A DNA stretch of 64,000 nucleotides, taken from positions 87,403 to 151,402 of the forward strand of contig JBKJPX010000009.1 in assembly GCA_046594215.1 (NCBI GenBank), in the 5' to 3' direction. The number at the start of each line of letters is the position of its first letter. Positions within the stretch are counted from its first letter, which is position 1. The DNA is from Panacagrimonas sp046594215. GTDB lineage: Bacteria > Pseudomonadota > Gammaproteobacteria > Nevskiales > Nevskiaceae. The translations under genes were made by a program, and so were the position numbers. Below, piece after piece: positions 10,417-18,865 of the stretch. The notes beneath the pieces are model-generated. The model did not search any database, was not told where the DNA came from, and worked only from the letters and a program-made list of their open reading frames with translations.

Positions 10417-11648
10417 CATTGCTCGCGACGAAGTACCGTCAGCCCTTCCTGTTCGCCCTTGATCGCGCGCTCCCGCATGGCCAGCACCAGTTCCCGGAGC
10501 AAGGCAGGCAGCGGCGTCCCGATCAGGCGGTCCAGCTGTTCAATATCCCAGCTGCCCAGGGGCTGCGTCGCCGGCAGGCGATCCAGCACCCCACGATCCA
10601 TGTTGTGGGGGGACCAGCTCATGCACTGCAGGCTCCACACCTCGCCCGCCTCGCACGCGATTGCGATGCCGGCCGGGTCGGGGTCGGCTTCGATCAACGC
10701 CGGCGCGGGGCAGACACGGAGCAGATGCGAGACGGCGTCGCGCCACCATCGCGGCGGCCGCCCGGGAATCCAGATCACCGCCTCGTCCGCGACGAGTTCC
10801 CGGCAGGCGTGTTCGAACGTCGTCCGGTTCTCGATCAGCCGATACCGCGCGATCCGGCCCTCGACCGCTTCGGCAGCTGCCACGGTAGCCGCGGTCAGCG
10901 CGATGAAATCGGGCGCGGCATCGAGCGCGAGCGACCCTGTCGGCAACACCAGGCGAAGCGGCGCGCGGATTAGCAGCATCGGCGTGTGCGGATCGATGCC
11001 CAGCCCACCGAGATCCACCGCATCGGCCAGCCACTTCCAGTCGGCCTCCGGGATTCCCTTGGTCTGCCCGCTTGCGAAGAATGCAAAATCGCGTCGCGTG
11101 CCGTAGCGCCGGTCTGCGGTCCAGCGATCCAGCGCCACTAGCCAACCATGCCTGCGCAGGGCGAGCGGCAGCGGCAGACACTCCAGTCCACGCGCGGCTT
11201 CGCACAGTTCCGTTGCGTCCAGCCTCCAATTCCGTGCCTGCTCCCATTGCATCGCAAGCTGTTCGCGATTCGACAGGCCCAGCGCCTCGCGACAACGCTC
11301 GAGATCGAGAATTGCGAGGCCTTGCGCAACCCAACGCCCGCCCGTCCCGCGTCGTTCGTCGAGCTCGATCCAGCCGGCCGCGAGTAGCGCGTCGAGGACC
11401 TCGTGCGCGGCGGCGATCCGCTGCGGCCCCGCACGCTTGAGCAGCGTGGACCAGCGCAACCGCTCCGCTCCCGCGAGCCAGTCGCGCGCCAGGTCGCGCC
11501 ATGGCGCCGGCCAGAGGGCGACCGCGTCGAAATCCTGGTCGAAACGGCGGCGATCGCGCCGCCCACGCAAGGTCACGCTCGCACCGACGTCGCGAACCCG
11601 CGTGCGGACTCCGCGCGCATCCGGCCCGGACCAGTCCTCTATCTCCAT
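10416..11648 (-). CDS. jetD: Wadjet system protein JetD (Toprim nuclease subunit)
   Basis: 410 aa. JetD is the nuclease of Wadjet: a winged-helix N-terminal region plus a C-terminal Toprim domain that cuts circular plasmid DNA held by the SMC-like motor. The Toprim pattern is visible as the glutamate in LIENRTTFEHAC (E273) and the DxD pair in EADPDPAGIAIA (D322, D324). The classical type I motif (YWGDIDTHGF-like) is not present, so this belongs to a divergent subtype. Its ATG shares one base with the jetC stop (TGATG), so it is translationally coupled. Last gene of the operon, in front of the terminator at 10388-10416. Confidence 0.85.
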   Translation of the reverse strand: MEIEDWSGPDARGVRTRVRDVGASVTLRGRRDRRRFDQDFDAVALWPAPWRDLARDWLAGAERLRWSTLLKRAGPQRIAAAHEVLDALLAAGWIELDERRGTGGRWVAQGLAILDLERCREALGLSNREQLAMQWEQARNWRLDATELCEAARGLECLPLPLALRRHGWLVALDRWTADRRYGTRRDFAFFASGQTKGIPEADWKWLADAVDLGGLGIDPHTPMLLIRAPLRLVLPTGSLALDAAPDFIALTAATVAAAEAVEGRIARYRLIENRTTFEHACRELVADEAVIWIPGRPPRWWRDAVSHLLRVCPAPALIEADPDPAGIAIACEAGEVWSLQCMSWSPHNMDRGVLDRLPATQPLGSWDIEQLDRLIGTPLPALLRELVLAMRERAIKGEQEGLTVLRREQ

Positions 11649-14440
11649 CAGGCTTTGGCTTGTGCGCGGCGCAGGAACGCGACCGGCTGCGCGAAGGCTT
11701 CGCCCGGTCGACGCTTCTGCGTCAGCAGGGTCAGGTTCGACGGCTTGAAGACGTTGACGTTGTGCGTGTTCGGCGTTGTGACGATGTATTGCGCCCGGGT
11801 CGCCTGGAGGAACGCGCCGACGCGGTCGATGTTGAAGATGTCCAAGTGCGCGAAGGGCTCGTCGATGAAGACGAAGCCGCCGCCGGCGCCTTCGTCTTCC
11901 ATCATCAGGCCCACCAGCAGGATCATGGACTTCATCACCTGCTGGCCGCCGGAGGCTTCGCCGTCGTTGAGGCCGATCAGCCCCTTCTGGTCGAAGTCGA
12001 ACTGCACCAACAGTGCGGCCTGGGCCAGGCTGAGGTCGTCGTTCGCCAGATTGGGATAGCCCACCTCCACGGCGATGCCGGCGAGCGCACCGAGCGTCGA
12101 AAGATTGCGCGCGTAGCGCCGCAAGGTGGCCTTGAGCACGTTGATGTACTGCGCCCGTGCGCGCTCGGTGGTGCTGCGGGCGCGCTCCAGCTGCGCATCC
12201 TGCTGCTCGATGCGGCCGGCGAGCTGGTCGTGGTCGAGCTTGAGCTTGTCGCGGCGATCGACGACCTGCGCGTCGCGCACGAAGGTTTCTTCCTTGAGCC
12301 TGGCGTGCAGGCGCGAGAGTTCGCGCTCGGCCTCGGCCACGGTGCGGTAGCGCGCCAACGCTTCCTCGCGACCGGGCTTGCTCCGCCACGTGCCGGGCTT
12401 GCCGTGCCAGCACTGCCGGATCGCCTCGATCCGCCTGCCGTGCTCTTCGCGGGACTGCGTGTAGCGGCGTTCCAGTTCCGGCACGGCGTCCTTGAGCGGC
12501 TTGAGTTCCGCTTCGGTTTTCGCCTGCTCCGCTACCGCGCCGAGCAACACCGACTGATGCGACTTCAATTCACCGTCGATCCGCTGCGAGCGCGCGGCTG
12601 CCGCCTCGCGTTGTACCGTGAGCTGCGGCAACGCGGATTGCGCCTCGTCGAACTCGGCGGCGCGATCCGCCAACGCCTTGGCCGCGTCGAACCCAGACAA
12701 GGTCTGTTCGATGCTCGCGAGCCTCGTCGCGAGCGACTTGAGTTGGCCGGGCAGAGCAGCCGCTTCTTTCTCGACACGCGCGAGGCGTTCGTGGCGCTGC
12801 GTGGCCGCAGCCTGTCCAAAATGGAAATCCGTGGCCGCCACATTGCGCCCGCCGCGCCGCTCCCGCTCGTAGCCCTTGCGCGTGATCCAGTGCTGACCCC
12901 GAGGCAACCGCGCGCCTTCGGCGGCGTCTTCGACCCGGCGAATGTCATTGAGCAGGCGCAGCAACCAGCCTGGGGCCTGCGCAGAAAAACGCAGACACTG
13001 AAGCAGGCTGTCGGACTTCGGTGCGGGCGCAGGCTCGCGCTCCGGCACTATGAAGTGGCGATACCCGAGTTGTTCGCCCAGCGCATAGGCCGTCGGCTCA
13101 TCGCGCGCGTCGTCGAGCAGCAGAATGTGACGGTGAGGGCGCAGCACGGATTCCACCGCTAGCTGCCAGCCCAGATCATCGACCGCCACGATGTCCGCCA
13201 GCGCTTGATGCGCAATTCCCGCTCGCTTCAAGGCCTCGCGGAACTGCGCGACTTCCGCCGGCTCGGGTCTGCGGCCCGATTCCAGTGCCGCGATCTGCGC
13301 CACCAAGTCGACGCGCTCTTGCGCAATTCGTGTGGCCTGCCCGTTCAGTTCCGCCCGTGTTTGCCGCAACTGCTCGACCTCTGCGGCGAGCTTCGTCAGG
13401 TCCACGCCGTCCGAGCGCTGCTGCAACAAGCCGATCAGTCTGGCCTTCTCGTTGCACAGAGTCTGCGCGTCCCGTTCGGGTTCGCCAGCGGCAGCCAGCT
13501 CGAGTTGCGCTTTGCCGAGTTCCTCGTCGAGCTGCGCCCGCAAGGCGTCCGCCTGCTCGAACGCTTGCTTTGCCGTAACGGCCCGCGCAGCAGACGCCTG
13601 CAGTGTTTCACGTCGATCTATCAACTCGCGCCGCAGACCTTCGACCTGGCTACGCCCGCCACGCACCGCGTCGTGCAGTTCCGCGATGCGAAGGCGGGGC
13701 ACCCACTCGGCCTGCAGCGCGGTGGCCTCGTCGCTCAACCGCATCCACTCATGGAACGAGCGCACCTGGGCCTGCGCCTCCTCCACGCGCAGGCCCAGCC
13801 CGGCGAGCTGGGTATTCAATGCCTCCAGTTCGCGCGCCACGCCGTTCTGTTCCTCGCGCGCCTTCTGATAGTTGTCCAGCACCTCCTGGTCGCCGAACAC
13901 GTCGAACACCAGCCGCAGCAGCTCCTGGCCCGAGTATTCGCAAAGCTTGTCCGTGTGCCCCTGGTCGAGCGCGAGCACGCGCTTGATCGCTCGCGTCAGG
14001 CCCGCGCCTTCGAGCTGCGCGGCGTATTGCTTGACGCCGATCCAGGTCACCGCGTCGGATTCCTCGGCGCTTTCCACCGGCACCACCCCGCCGCCGATGC
14101 CATAGCTGCGTTCCCAGTCGCCGCCCTTCTTGCGGATGCGGCAGAACAGCGTCACCTGCGGCGTCGTCAGCGGCCAGAACGCGAGCTGGCCGCGCGCGCC
14201 GCGAGTGTTCGCCACCACCATGCGCAGCCAGGCATAGGGCTTGTCGCTGCGCCGCACGTAGCGCTTGTAGTCGCGCCCGGCCGAGCAGTCGATGGCCAGC
14301 GCGGTGCGCAGTGCGTCGAGAAGGGTCGTCTTGCCCGAACCGTTGGGGCCCACGATGGTGACGATGCCGGCATCGAGCGGGACGCTGAAGCGCTCCCACC
14401 AGTCCCAATGCACCAGCTCGAAGCGCTCAATGCTGAACAT
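11648..14440 (-). CDS. jetC: Wadjet system protein JetC (MukB/SMC-like ATPase)
   Basis: 930-aa SMC-like ATPase, the loop-extruding motor of the complex. Walker A is VGPNGSGKTTLL at residues 30-41. A long coiled-coil region with a central hinge-like segment follows (QLGYRHFIVPE region). Near the C-terminus are the ABC signature SGGQQ (830-834) and Walker B FVFIDEPFAHLD (856-867). The NTHNVNVFKPSNLTLL end is typical of MukB/MksB-type heads. It is somewhat shorter than well-known type I JetC proteins (about 1,100 aa), in line with a distinct subtype. Overlaps jetB by 14 bp and jetD by 1 bp. Confidence 0.9.
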   Translation of the reverse strand: MFSIERFELVHWDWWERFSVPLDAGIVTIVGPNGSGKTTLLDALRTALAIDCSAGRDYKRYVRRSDKPYAWLRMVVANTRGARGQLAFWPLTTPQVTLFCRIRKKGGDWERSYGIGGGVVPVESAEESDAVTWIGVKQYAAQLEGAGLTRAIKRVLALDQGHTDKLCEYSGQELLRLVFDVFGDQEVLDNYQKAREEQNGVARELEALNTQLAGLGLRVEEAQAQVRSFHEWMRLSDEATALQAEWVPRLRIAELHDAVRGGRSQVEGLRRELIDRRETLQASAARAVTAKQAFEQADALRAQLDEELGKAQLELAAAGEPERDAQTLCNEKARLIGLLQQRSDGVDLTKLAAEVEQLRQTRAELNGQATRIAQERVDLVAQIAALESGRRPEPAEVAQFREALKRAGIAHQALADIVAVDDLGWQLAVESVLRPHRHILLLDDARDEPTAYALGEQLGYRHFIVPEREPAPAPKSDSLLQCLRFSAQAPGWLLRLLNDIRRVEDAAEGARLPRGQHWITRKGYERERRGGRNVAATDFHFGQAAATQRHERLARVEKEAAALPGQLKSLATRLASIEQTLSGFDAAKALADRAAEFDEAQSALPQLTVQREAAAARSQRIDGELKSHQSVLLGAVAEQAKTEAELKPLKDAVPELERRYTQSREEHGRRIEAIRQCWHGKPGTWRSKPGREEALARYRTVAEAERELSRLHARLKEETFVRDAQVVDRRDKLKLDHDQLAGRIEQQDAQLERARSTTERARAQYINVLKATLRRYARNLSTLGALAGIAVEVGYPNLANDDLSLAQAALLVQFDFDQKGLIGLNDGEASGGQQVMKSMILLVGLMMEDEGAGGGFVFIDEPFAHLDIFNIDRVGAFLQATRAQYIVTTPNTHNVNVFKPSNLTLLTQKRRPGEAFAQPVAFLRRAQAKA

Positions 14441-15128
14441 CGGCCTCCTCGTCGGGTGGGACTACCGCATCCGGCGCGGTCTCGATGACCTCGTCGAGCC
14501 GCTGACCGAACAGGTCGGCGAGCGCGCCGTCCAGCACACGGCGCGCCATGCGCTGGTAGTCCAGCACCAGGTCGAGCAGCGGGCCTTCGTGAATGCGGCC
14601 GTCGCGCCGTTCGATGAAACCGTGGCGCGAGAGCACCGGCAGGCCGAAATTCTTGATGCGCGTGCGGCCTCCCAGGCGGTCCCCGAAGTCGGCCAGCAGG
14701 GCGGCCTCGGCAACCCAGATATCGAGCTCGGCCGTGCTCGGCAGCGGCTTGTCGGCCGCGAACATCTGGCCCTGGCGCTGCGTGGCCGCGTCGTCCTGCC
14801 GCTCGATCTGGCGGCTACGCTTGGGCAGGATCAGCAGCGCCCACAGCACGACCAGCAGCGCCATCTGGTCACGGGACAGATTCAGGTTGTTCGACAGCCA
14901 GTGATCCTCGGCTCCGAACACCGGCTGTTCCAGCTCGCGCCGGATGCGCAAGCAGACGTGCTCGGCGTAGGGATGCTCCACCAGCTCCAGCCCGCAGGCC
15001 TTGAGACGCTCGGTCAGCGCGGTGAAGAACAGGTCGTCGGTGAGCGCGCGCTTTACCAGTGCATCACCGCGCGGCAGGGTGCGCTGCGCGGCAAGGCGCG
15101 CGACCAGGGTTTGCAGTTCAGCTTCCAT
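14427..15128 (-). CDS. jetB: Wadjet system protein JetB (DUF4194-like, KITE subunit)
   Basis: 233 aa, mostly helical with winged-helix-like segments, matching in size and position the MukE/MksE-type JetB. Recognisable elements are the central LSRDQMALLVVLWALLILPKRSR helix and the RIKNFGLPVLSRHGFIERRDG wing, followed by a tail that pairs with the kleisin. JetB does not catalyse anything by itself; it bridges JetA and the JetC heads. Overlaps jetA by 11 bp and jetC by 14 bp. The family call rests on gene order and fold pattern as much as on residues. Confidence 0.82.
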   Translation of the reverse strand: MEAELQTLVARLAAQRTLPRGDALVKRALTDDLFFTALTERLKACGLELVEHPYAEHVCLRIRRELEQPVFGAEDHWLSNNLNLSRDQMALLVVLWALLILPKRSRQIERQDDAATQRQGQMFAADKPLPSTAELDIWVAEAALLADFGDRLGGRTRIKNFGLPVLSRHGFIERRDGRIHEGPLLDLVLDYQRMARRVLDGALADLFGQRLDEVIETAPDAVVPPDEEADVQH

Positions 15129-16407
15129 CGGGTAGCGGACCTCCGCGCAACTGTCCTTCGCTCATCTCTTCCACGCCCTCGCGACGCACGGCGACCACCG
15201 CAGCGCCCCATTCGAGCCGACGCTCCAGCCGCGCCAGGTCCGCGACCGGCCCGTCCATGCTGGCCGACTCCTGGTCGCCGAGGATGGACAGCAGCGACAA
15301 CCGGTAGCTGGACAGCTCGTAGTCGCGTGAAGGCAGCCCCGCGGCGAGTGGCCAGCCGTCGGGAGCTGCGTGCAAGGCGTCGCGCCAGGTGTCGAGGTCC
15401 GCGTGGTCCGGGGCTTCCGCCTCGGCGCCTGTATCGACCGCGGCCTCGCGCGCAGGCGGCAAGGGCGTAGCGAGTCGCTCCGGTCGCAGCTTGTCGATCA
15501 GCTCGAACTCGGCGATGTCCAGCGCGATGTCGCCGAGCGCGAATGCGAAGGCCGGACCGGGCGATACCGCGCCGGCCAGCAACTCGGCCAGTTTCGCCTG
15601 GCTGCGCCGGCGCAGCCACACGCCGATGTCTGCGGTGGACAGGCCGGTTGCGCCCAGGTGCACCTTCTGGCTTTCCAGCTTCGACAGCGCATTCTGGAAG
15701 CGGCCGCTCATGCGCAGCAACTCGCTCTGCACCTGCCCGATGCGCTGCGCAACGCGGTGCGCGGGACCGTCGAGGTCGGCGCGTTCCGTGATGTGGCGCA
15801 GGATGTCGCTGCCCTTATCGACCCAGCGCCAGACCTTGTCGAGCGCAGTTGCGGCGTCACGGATTCGCGCTTCCGAACCGGAGACGATGGCGCGGTCGAA
15901 CTGGTCCTTGAGTTCCGTGAGGCGGGCCAGCAGATGCTGCAGGTCTTCGGTGGAGACGCCACCGACCGCATCGCCCGCGGCAAGCTGGCCGGCCAGATAG
16001 CCGATCTCGCTGCCCTCGTCGCCGAACTTGAGCAAGGACGAGAACGACGCGATCAGCATGCGACCCAGCGGACTGATGCCATAGCGCGAGCGCTCGATGT
16101 CCCAGGCCAGCAAGCCGTTGATGCGCAGGCGCCCGATGAGGTTCTCGAGCTTCGCCTCTTCCAAATACGGAAACTGCTGGCGCAGTTCGGTAGCGGAAAA
16201 CCAGGGCTCGCCAGGCCGCGCCCCGAGTTCGCGCAGAACCAGCAGCCGGATCATCACGGCCGGCTCGCTGCCGCTGAACACGGTCATCAAGGCCTGCACC
16301 GAATTCCTGGCCAGCGTCAGCGGGCGAAGCGCGGCCACATCGGCCGCCTCCATGCCGGCGACGAACCAGTCCTCGAGCCCGTCGATGTCGGAAGTTTCGC
16401 TGCTCAT
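15118..16407 (-). CDS. jetA: Wadjet system protein JetA (DUF3375-like kleisin)
   Basis: 429 aa after choosing the ATG at 16407; the frame is open to 16527, but that leader overlaps the upstream gene. JetA is the kleisin closing the SMC-like ring, corresponding to MukF/MksF. The protein starts with winged-helix segments (PWFSATELRQQFPYLEEAKLENLIGRLRINGLL, RYGISPLGR), then long helices rich in L, E and R (TEDLQHLLARLTELKDQFDRAI) and a C-terminal winged-helix-like part. The position directly before jetB in an overlapping operon supports the role. Subtype not assigned. Confidence 0.82.
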   Translation of the reverse strand: MSSETSDIDGLEDWFVAGMEAADVAALRPLTLARNSVQALMTVFSGSEPAVMIRLLVLRELGARPGEPWFSATELRQQFPYLEEAKLENLIGRLRINGLLAWDIERSRYGISPLGRMLIASFSSLLKFGDEGSEIGYLAGQLAAGDAVGGVSTEDLQHLLARLTELKDQFDRAIVSGSEARIRDAATALDKVWRWVDKGSDILRHITERADLDGPAHRVAQRIGQVQSELLRMSGRFQNALSKLESQKVHLGATGLSTADIGVWLRRRSQAKLAELLAGAVSPGPAFAFALGDIALDIAEFELIDKLRPERLATPLPPAREAAVDTGAEAEAPDHADLDTWRDALHAAPDGWPLAAGLPSRDYELSSYRLSLLSILGDQESASMDGPVADLARLERRLEWGAAVVAVRREGVEEMSEGQLRGGPLPDGS

Positions 16408-16414
16408 GCCGCGA

Positions 16415-17575
16415 TCATGCGGACAGCCGGTGACAGAGCCCGACGAGCGAAATCGCCTCGACTTCGCTCGCCATTGGAAACGCTTCGGTTCCCGGGTACA
16501 CCACGAATCGCGCCTGCGGCCGCACATCCTCGCAGGCCAGATGAAACCCGCGCTCGAGCTTCGGCGCGAGGCTGCGCTTGATCTCGATGGCCCAGGGCTT
16601 CTGACCGGGCGGCGTGAGCACGAGGTCGATTTCCGCGCCGGCCGCGGTGCGGTAGAAGCAGGCCTCGGTGCCGGGCGGCGCGGCGGCGATCAGGTTCTCG
16701 ATCACGAATCCTTCCCAGCTGCCGCCCGCCACCGGGTGGCCCAGCAGTGCATCGCCATCGGCGATGCCGAGCAGCGCATGCACCAGCCCGCTGTCGCGCA
16801 CGTAGACCTTTGGCGACTTGACCAGCCGCTTGCCCGCATTCCGGTACCAGGGCACCAGGCGCCGCACCAGCAGCAGGTCCACCATCAGATCGAGGTAGCT
16901 GGCAATGGTCTTGCCGTCCACGCCCAGACCCCTTGCCAGTGCCGATGCGTTGAACAGGCCACCCTGCTGGTGCGCAAGCATGGTCCAGAATCGCCGCAGG
17001 GTCTCGGTCGGGATGCGCGGGCCCAGCTGCGGGATGTCGCGCTCGAGGTAGGTGCGGATGAAATCCTGCCGCCAGCGCAGGCTGGGTGGATTGCCCCGCG
17101 CGCCCAGGCTCTCCGGGAAGCCCCCGCGCAGCCACAGGACCTCGAGACGTGCCGGCTCGATTTCCTCTGCCCTCAGCGGCGTCAGTTCCAGGTGACGAAG
17201 GCGACCGGCCAACGACTCGCCTGACTGGCGGAGCAATTCCATCGACGCGGAACCCAGCACGAGGAAGCGCCCGGTCCGCTTGCCGCTGCGGCGGCCAGAA
17301 TCGATCAGTCCGCGCAGATGGCCGAACATTTCCGGCGCCCGCTGGACCTCGTCCAGGATCACCAACTGATTCTCGAACTGGCGCAGGTAGAGCTCCGGCT
17401 CCGCGAGCTTGGCCAGGTCCGCCCGCGACTCCAGATCGAGATAGATCGCGGATCGTCTCTGCGCCACGCTCAACGCCAGCGTGGTCTTGCCCACCTGTCG
17501 CGGACCCAGCAGCGCCACCGCCGCCGACTCTTTCAGCGCGACTTCGATATCCGTCAGCATTCGGCGTTCGTACAT
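16415..17575 (-). CDS. AAA ATPase with DUF4143 domain, head gene of the Wadjet operon
   Basis: 386 aa. The N-terminal AAA_14-type ATPase has Walker A GPRQVGKTT (residues 24-32) and Walker B LVILDEVQ (71-78), with arginines in LGSASMELLRQSGESLAGR. The C-terminal DUF4143 domain ends in a PD-(D/E)xK-like pattern: AEIDLVL (D317) and WAIEIKRS (E331, K333). Such proteins are widespread, frequently transferred and of unknown function; the nuclease-like fold is usually not shown to be active. The stop is 7 bp before jetA, so it is probably co-transcribed with jetABCD. Its leader is AT-rich with a small TATT/AATA dyad near 17591-17604. Confidence 0.85.
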   Translation of the reverse strand: MYERRMLTDIEVALKESAAVALLGPRQVGKTTLALSVAQRRSAIYLDLESRADLAKLAEPELYLRQFENQLVILDEVQRAPEMFGHLRGLIDSGRRSGKRTGRFLVLGSASMELLRQSGESLAGRLRHLELTPLRAEEIEPARLEVLWLRGGFPESLGARGNPPSLRWRQDFIRTYLERDIPQLGPRIPTETLRRFWTMLAHQQGGLFNASALARGLGVDGKTIASYLDLMVDLLLVRRLVPWYRNAGKRLVKSPKVYVRDSGLVHALLGIADGDALLGHPVAGGSWEGFVIENLIAAAPPGTEACFYRTAAGAEIDLVLTPPGQKPWAIEIKRSLAPKLERGFHLACEDVRPQARFVVYPGTEAFPMASEVEAISLVGLCHRLSA

Positions 17576-17713
17576 CCTCGCATTTCAGGATATTAGTTCC
17601 AATAATGCAAGGATGATTCCAAGCCGGCTCACCGGCGTCGATTGGGCCCGCTGTCGTTCACGACGATTGCGCCTGGGCAGCGAAGGGATGGAGGACGCCA
17701 ACCGCGGCGGCGA

Positions 17714-17719
17714 TATACT
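17714..17719 (+). promoter_or_regulatory. Probable -10 element of ppa (TATACT)
   Basis: TATACT, one mismatch from the sigma-70 consensus, lies 39 nt before the ppa start in an otherwise GC-rich stretch. No good -35 hexamer is seen 16-18 bp upstream, so the promoter is weak or uses an extended/alternative contact. Confidence 0.4.
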
Positions 17720-17758
17720 GGCAAACCCTCGCTTCGCACCTTTCGCGCACGCTCTCCG

Positions 17759-18307
17759 ATGTCCCTCGAACTCGTTCCCACCGGCAAGAATGTTCCCGAC
17801 GACGTCAACGTCGTCATCGAGATCGCGATGAACAGCGAGCCGGTGAAGTACGAGGTGGACAAGGCCTCCGGCCAGATCTTCGTGGATCGACTGCTGACCA
17901 CCCCGATGCGTTACCCCTGCAACTATGGCTACGTGCCGCACACCCTGGGCGGCGACGGCGACCCGATCGACGCGCTGGTGATGATGCCGATGCAGCTCAA
18001 CCCGGGCTGCATCATCAACTGCCGGCCGATCGGCATGCTGGAAATGGAAGACGAGAGCGGCACCGACGAGAAGCTCGTGGTGGTGCCCAGCGACAAGATC
18101 AGCCGCCTCTACAGCGATGTGGAGTCGGTGCGCGCGCTGCCCGCGCTGATCCGCGACCAGATCTCTCACTTCTTCGCCCACTACAAGGATCTCGAGCCCG
18201 GCAAGTGGGTGAAGATCAAGGGCTGGCATGGCCCCAAGGACGCGAAGAAGGCGATCGTCGACAGCATCGCGCGCTACAAGGCCGAGCCGGTCGCGCCCAA
18301 CTTCTGA
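17759..18307 (+). CDS. ppa: Soluble inorganic pyrophosphatase, family I
   Basis: Hydrolyses cytoplasmic PPi to drive biosynthesis. 182 aa, close to the usual bacterial length. The family I signature DGDPIDALVMM with metal-binding aspartates is present, as are YPCNYGYVPHTLGG and DEKLVVVPSDK. The frame opens upstream, but MSLELVPTGKNVPDDVNVVIEI starts as the family does, giving 17759. The cell therefore has both a soluble PPase and the membrane pump HppA. Confidence 0.97.
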   Translation: MSLELVPTGKNVPDDVNVVIEIAMNSEPVKYEVDKASGQIFVDRLLTTPMRYPCNYGYVPHTLGGDGDPIDALVMMPMQLNPGCIINCRPIGMLEMEDESGTDEKLVVVPSDKISRLYSDVESVRALPALIRDQISHFFAHYKDLEPGKWVKIKGWHGPKDAKKAIVDSIARYKAEPVAPNF

Positions 18308-18323
18308 ACCCTTTCCTTCCGCG

Positions 18324-18764
18324 TCAGCGGAGCAGCACGAGGCGCGGCACCGCGTCCACGCCGATCCACAGGATCGCGTTCTGCTGGTGACGCCGCCCGA
18401 GCGCACAGGCCGCTCGCCGGTCGATGCCCAGGACCAAGAGGCTCGCCTCCTCGTGGGGCCATCGCCCGCTCGGGTCAGTGCCCGCGCCGGAGAGCCAGCG
18501 CAGCCGCGTCGCGCGCAGTTCGTCGACGAGCAGGCCCTGCAGACGGTCGTTTTCCTGCAGCGACAACTCCTTTCCCATCGGATTCCAGGCCGTGACATAG
18601 GCCGCGCCGGCGGGTTCGCCGGAGCGCAGCAGGAGTTCGAGTGCCGGACTGTGCACGTCGACGGTCAGTGTGAACGGCGGGTCATGGTCGACGCGAAAGC
18701 ACGTCGCGCGATAGGCCGCGATCAGTGCTGCTTTCAGCTCGGATTCGTGCTCGGGGACGTCCAT
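18324..18764 (-). CDS. DUF3293 domain protein
   Basis: 146 aa. Matches the DUF3293 pattern: an N-terminal AAYRATCF segment, AYVTAWNPMGKELSLQEN in the centre, the WPHEEASLLVLGIDRRAACALGRRHQQNAILW core, and the terminal P.LVLLR. Function unknown; no catalytic motif or membrane segment is visible. Convergent with ppa (16 bp apart). Starts at the ATG at 18764. Confidence 0.85.
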   Translation of the reverse strand: MDVPEHESELKAALIAAYRATCFRVDHDPPFTLTVDVHSPALELLLRSGEPAGAAYVTAWNPMGKELSLQENDRLQGLLVDELRATRLRWLSGAGTDPSGRWPHEEASLLVLGIDRRAACALGRRHQQNAILWIGVDAVPRLVLLR

Positions 18765-18865
18765 GCCGAACAGTAGTCACAGCGGCGATCCCGGGACAAG
18801 CGCGTACCCCCGGAACACACCGGTCACCGGCGAGGGCAGCCTCCGAGGGCGGCTCGTCGCCGCAT

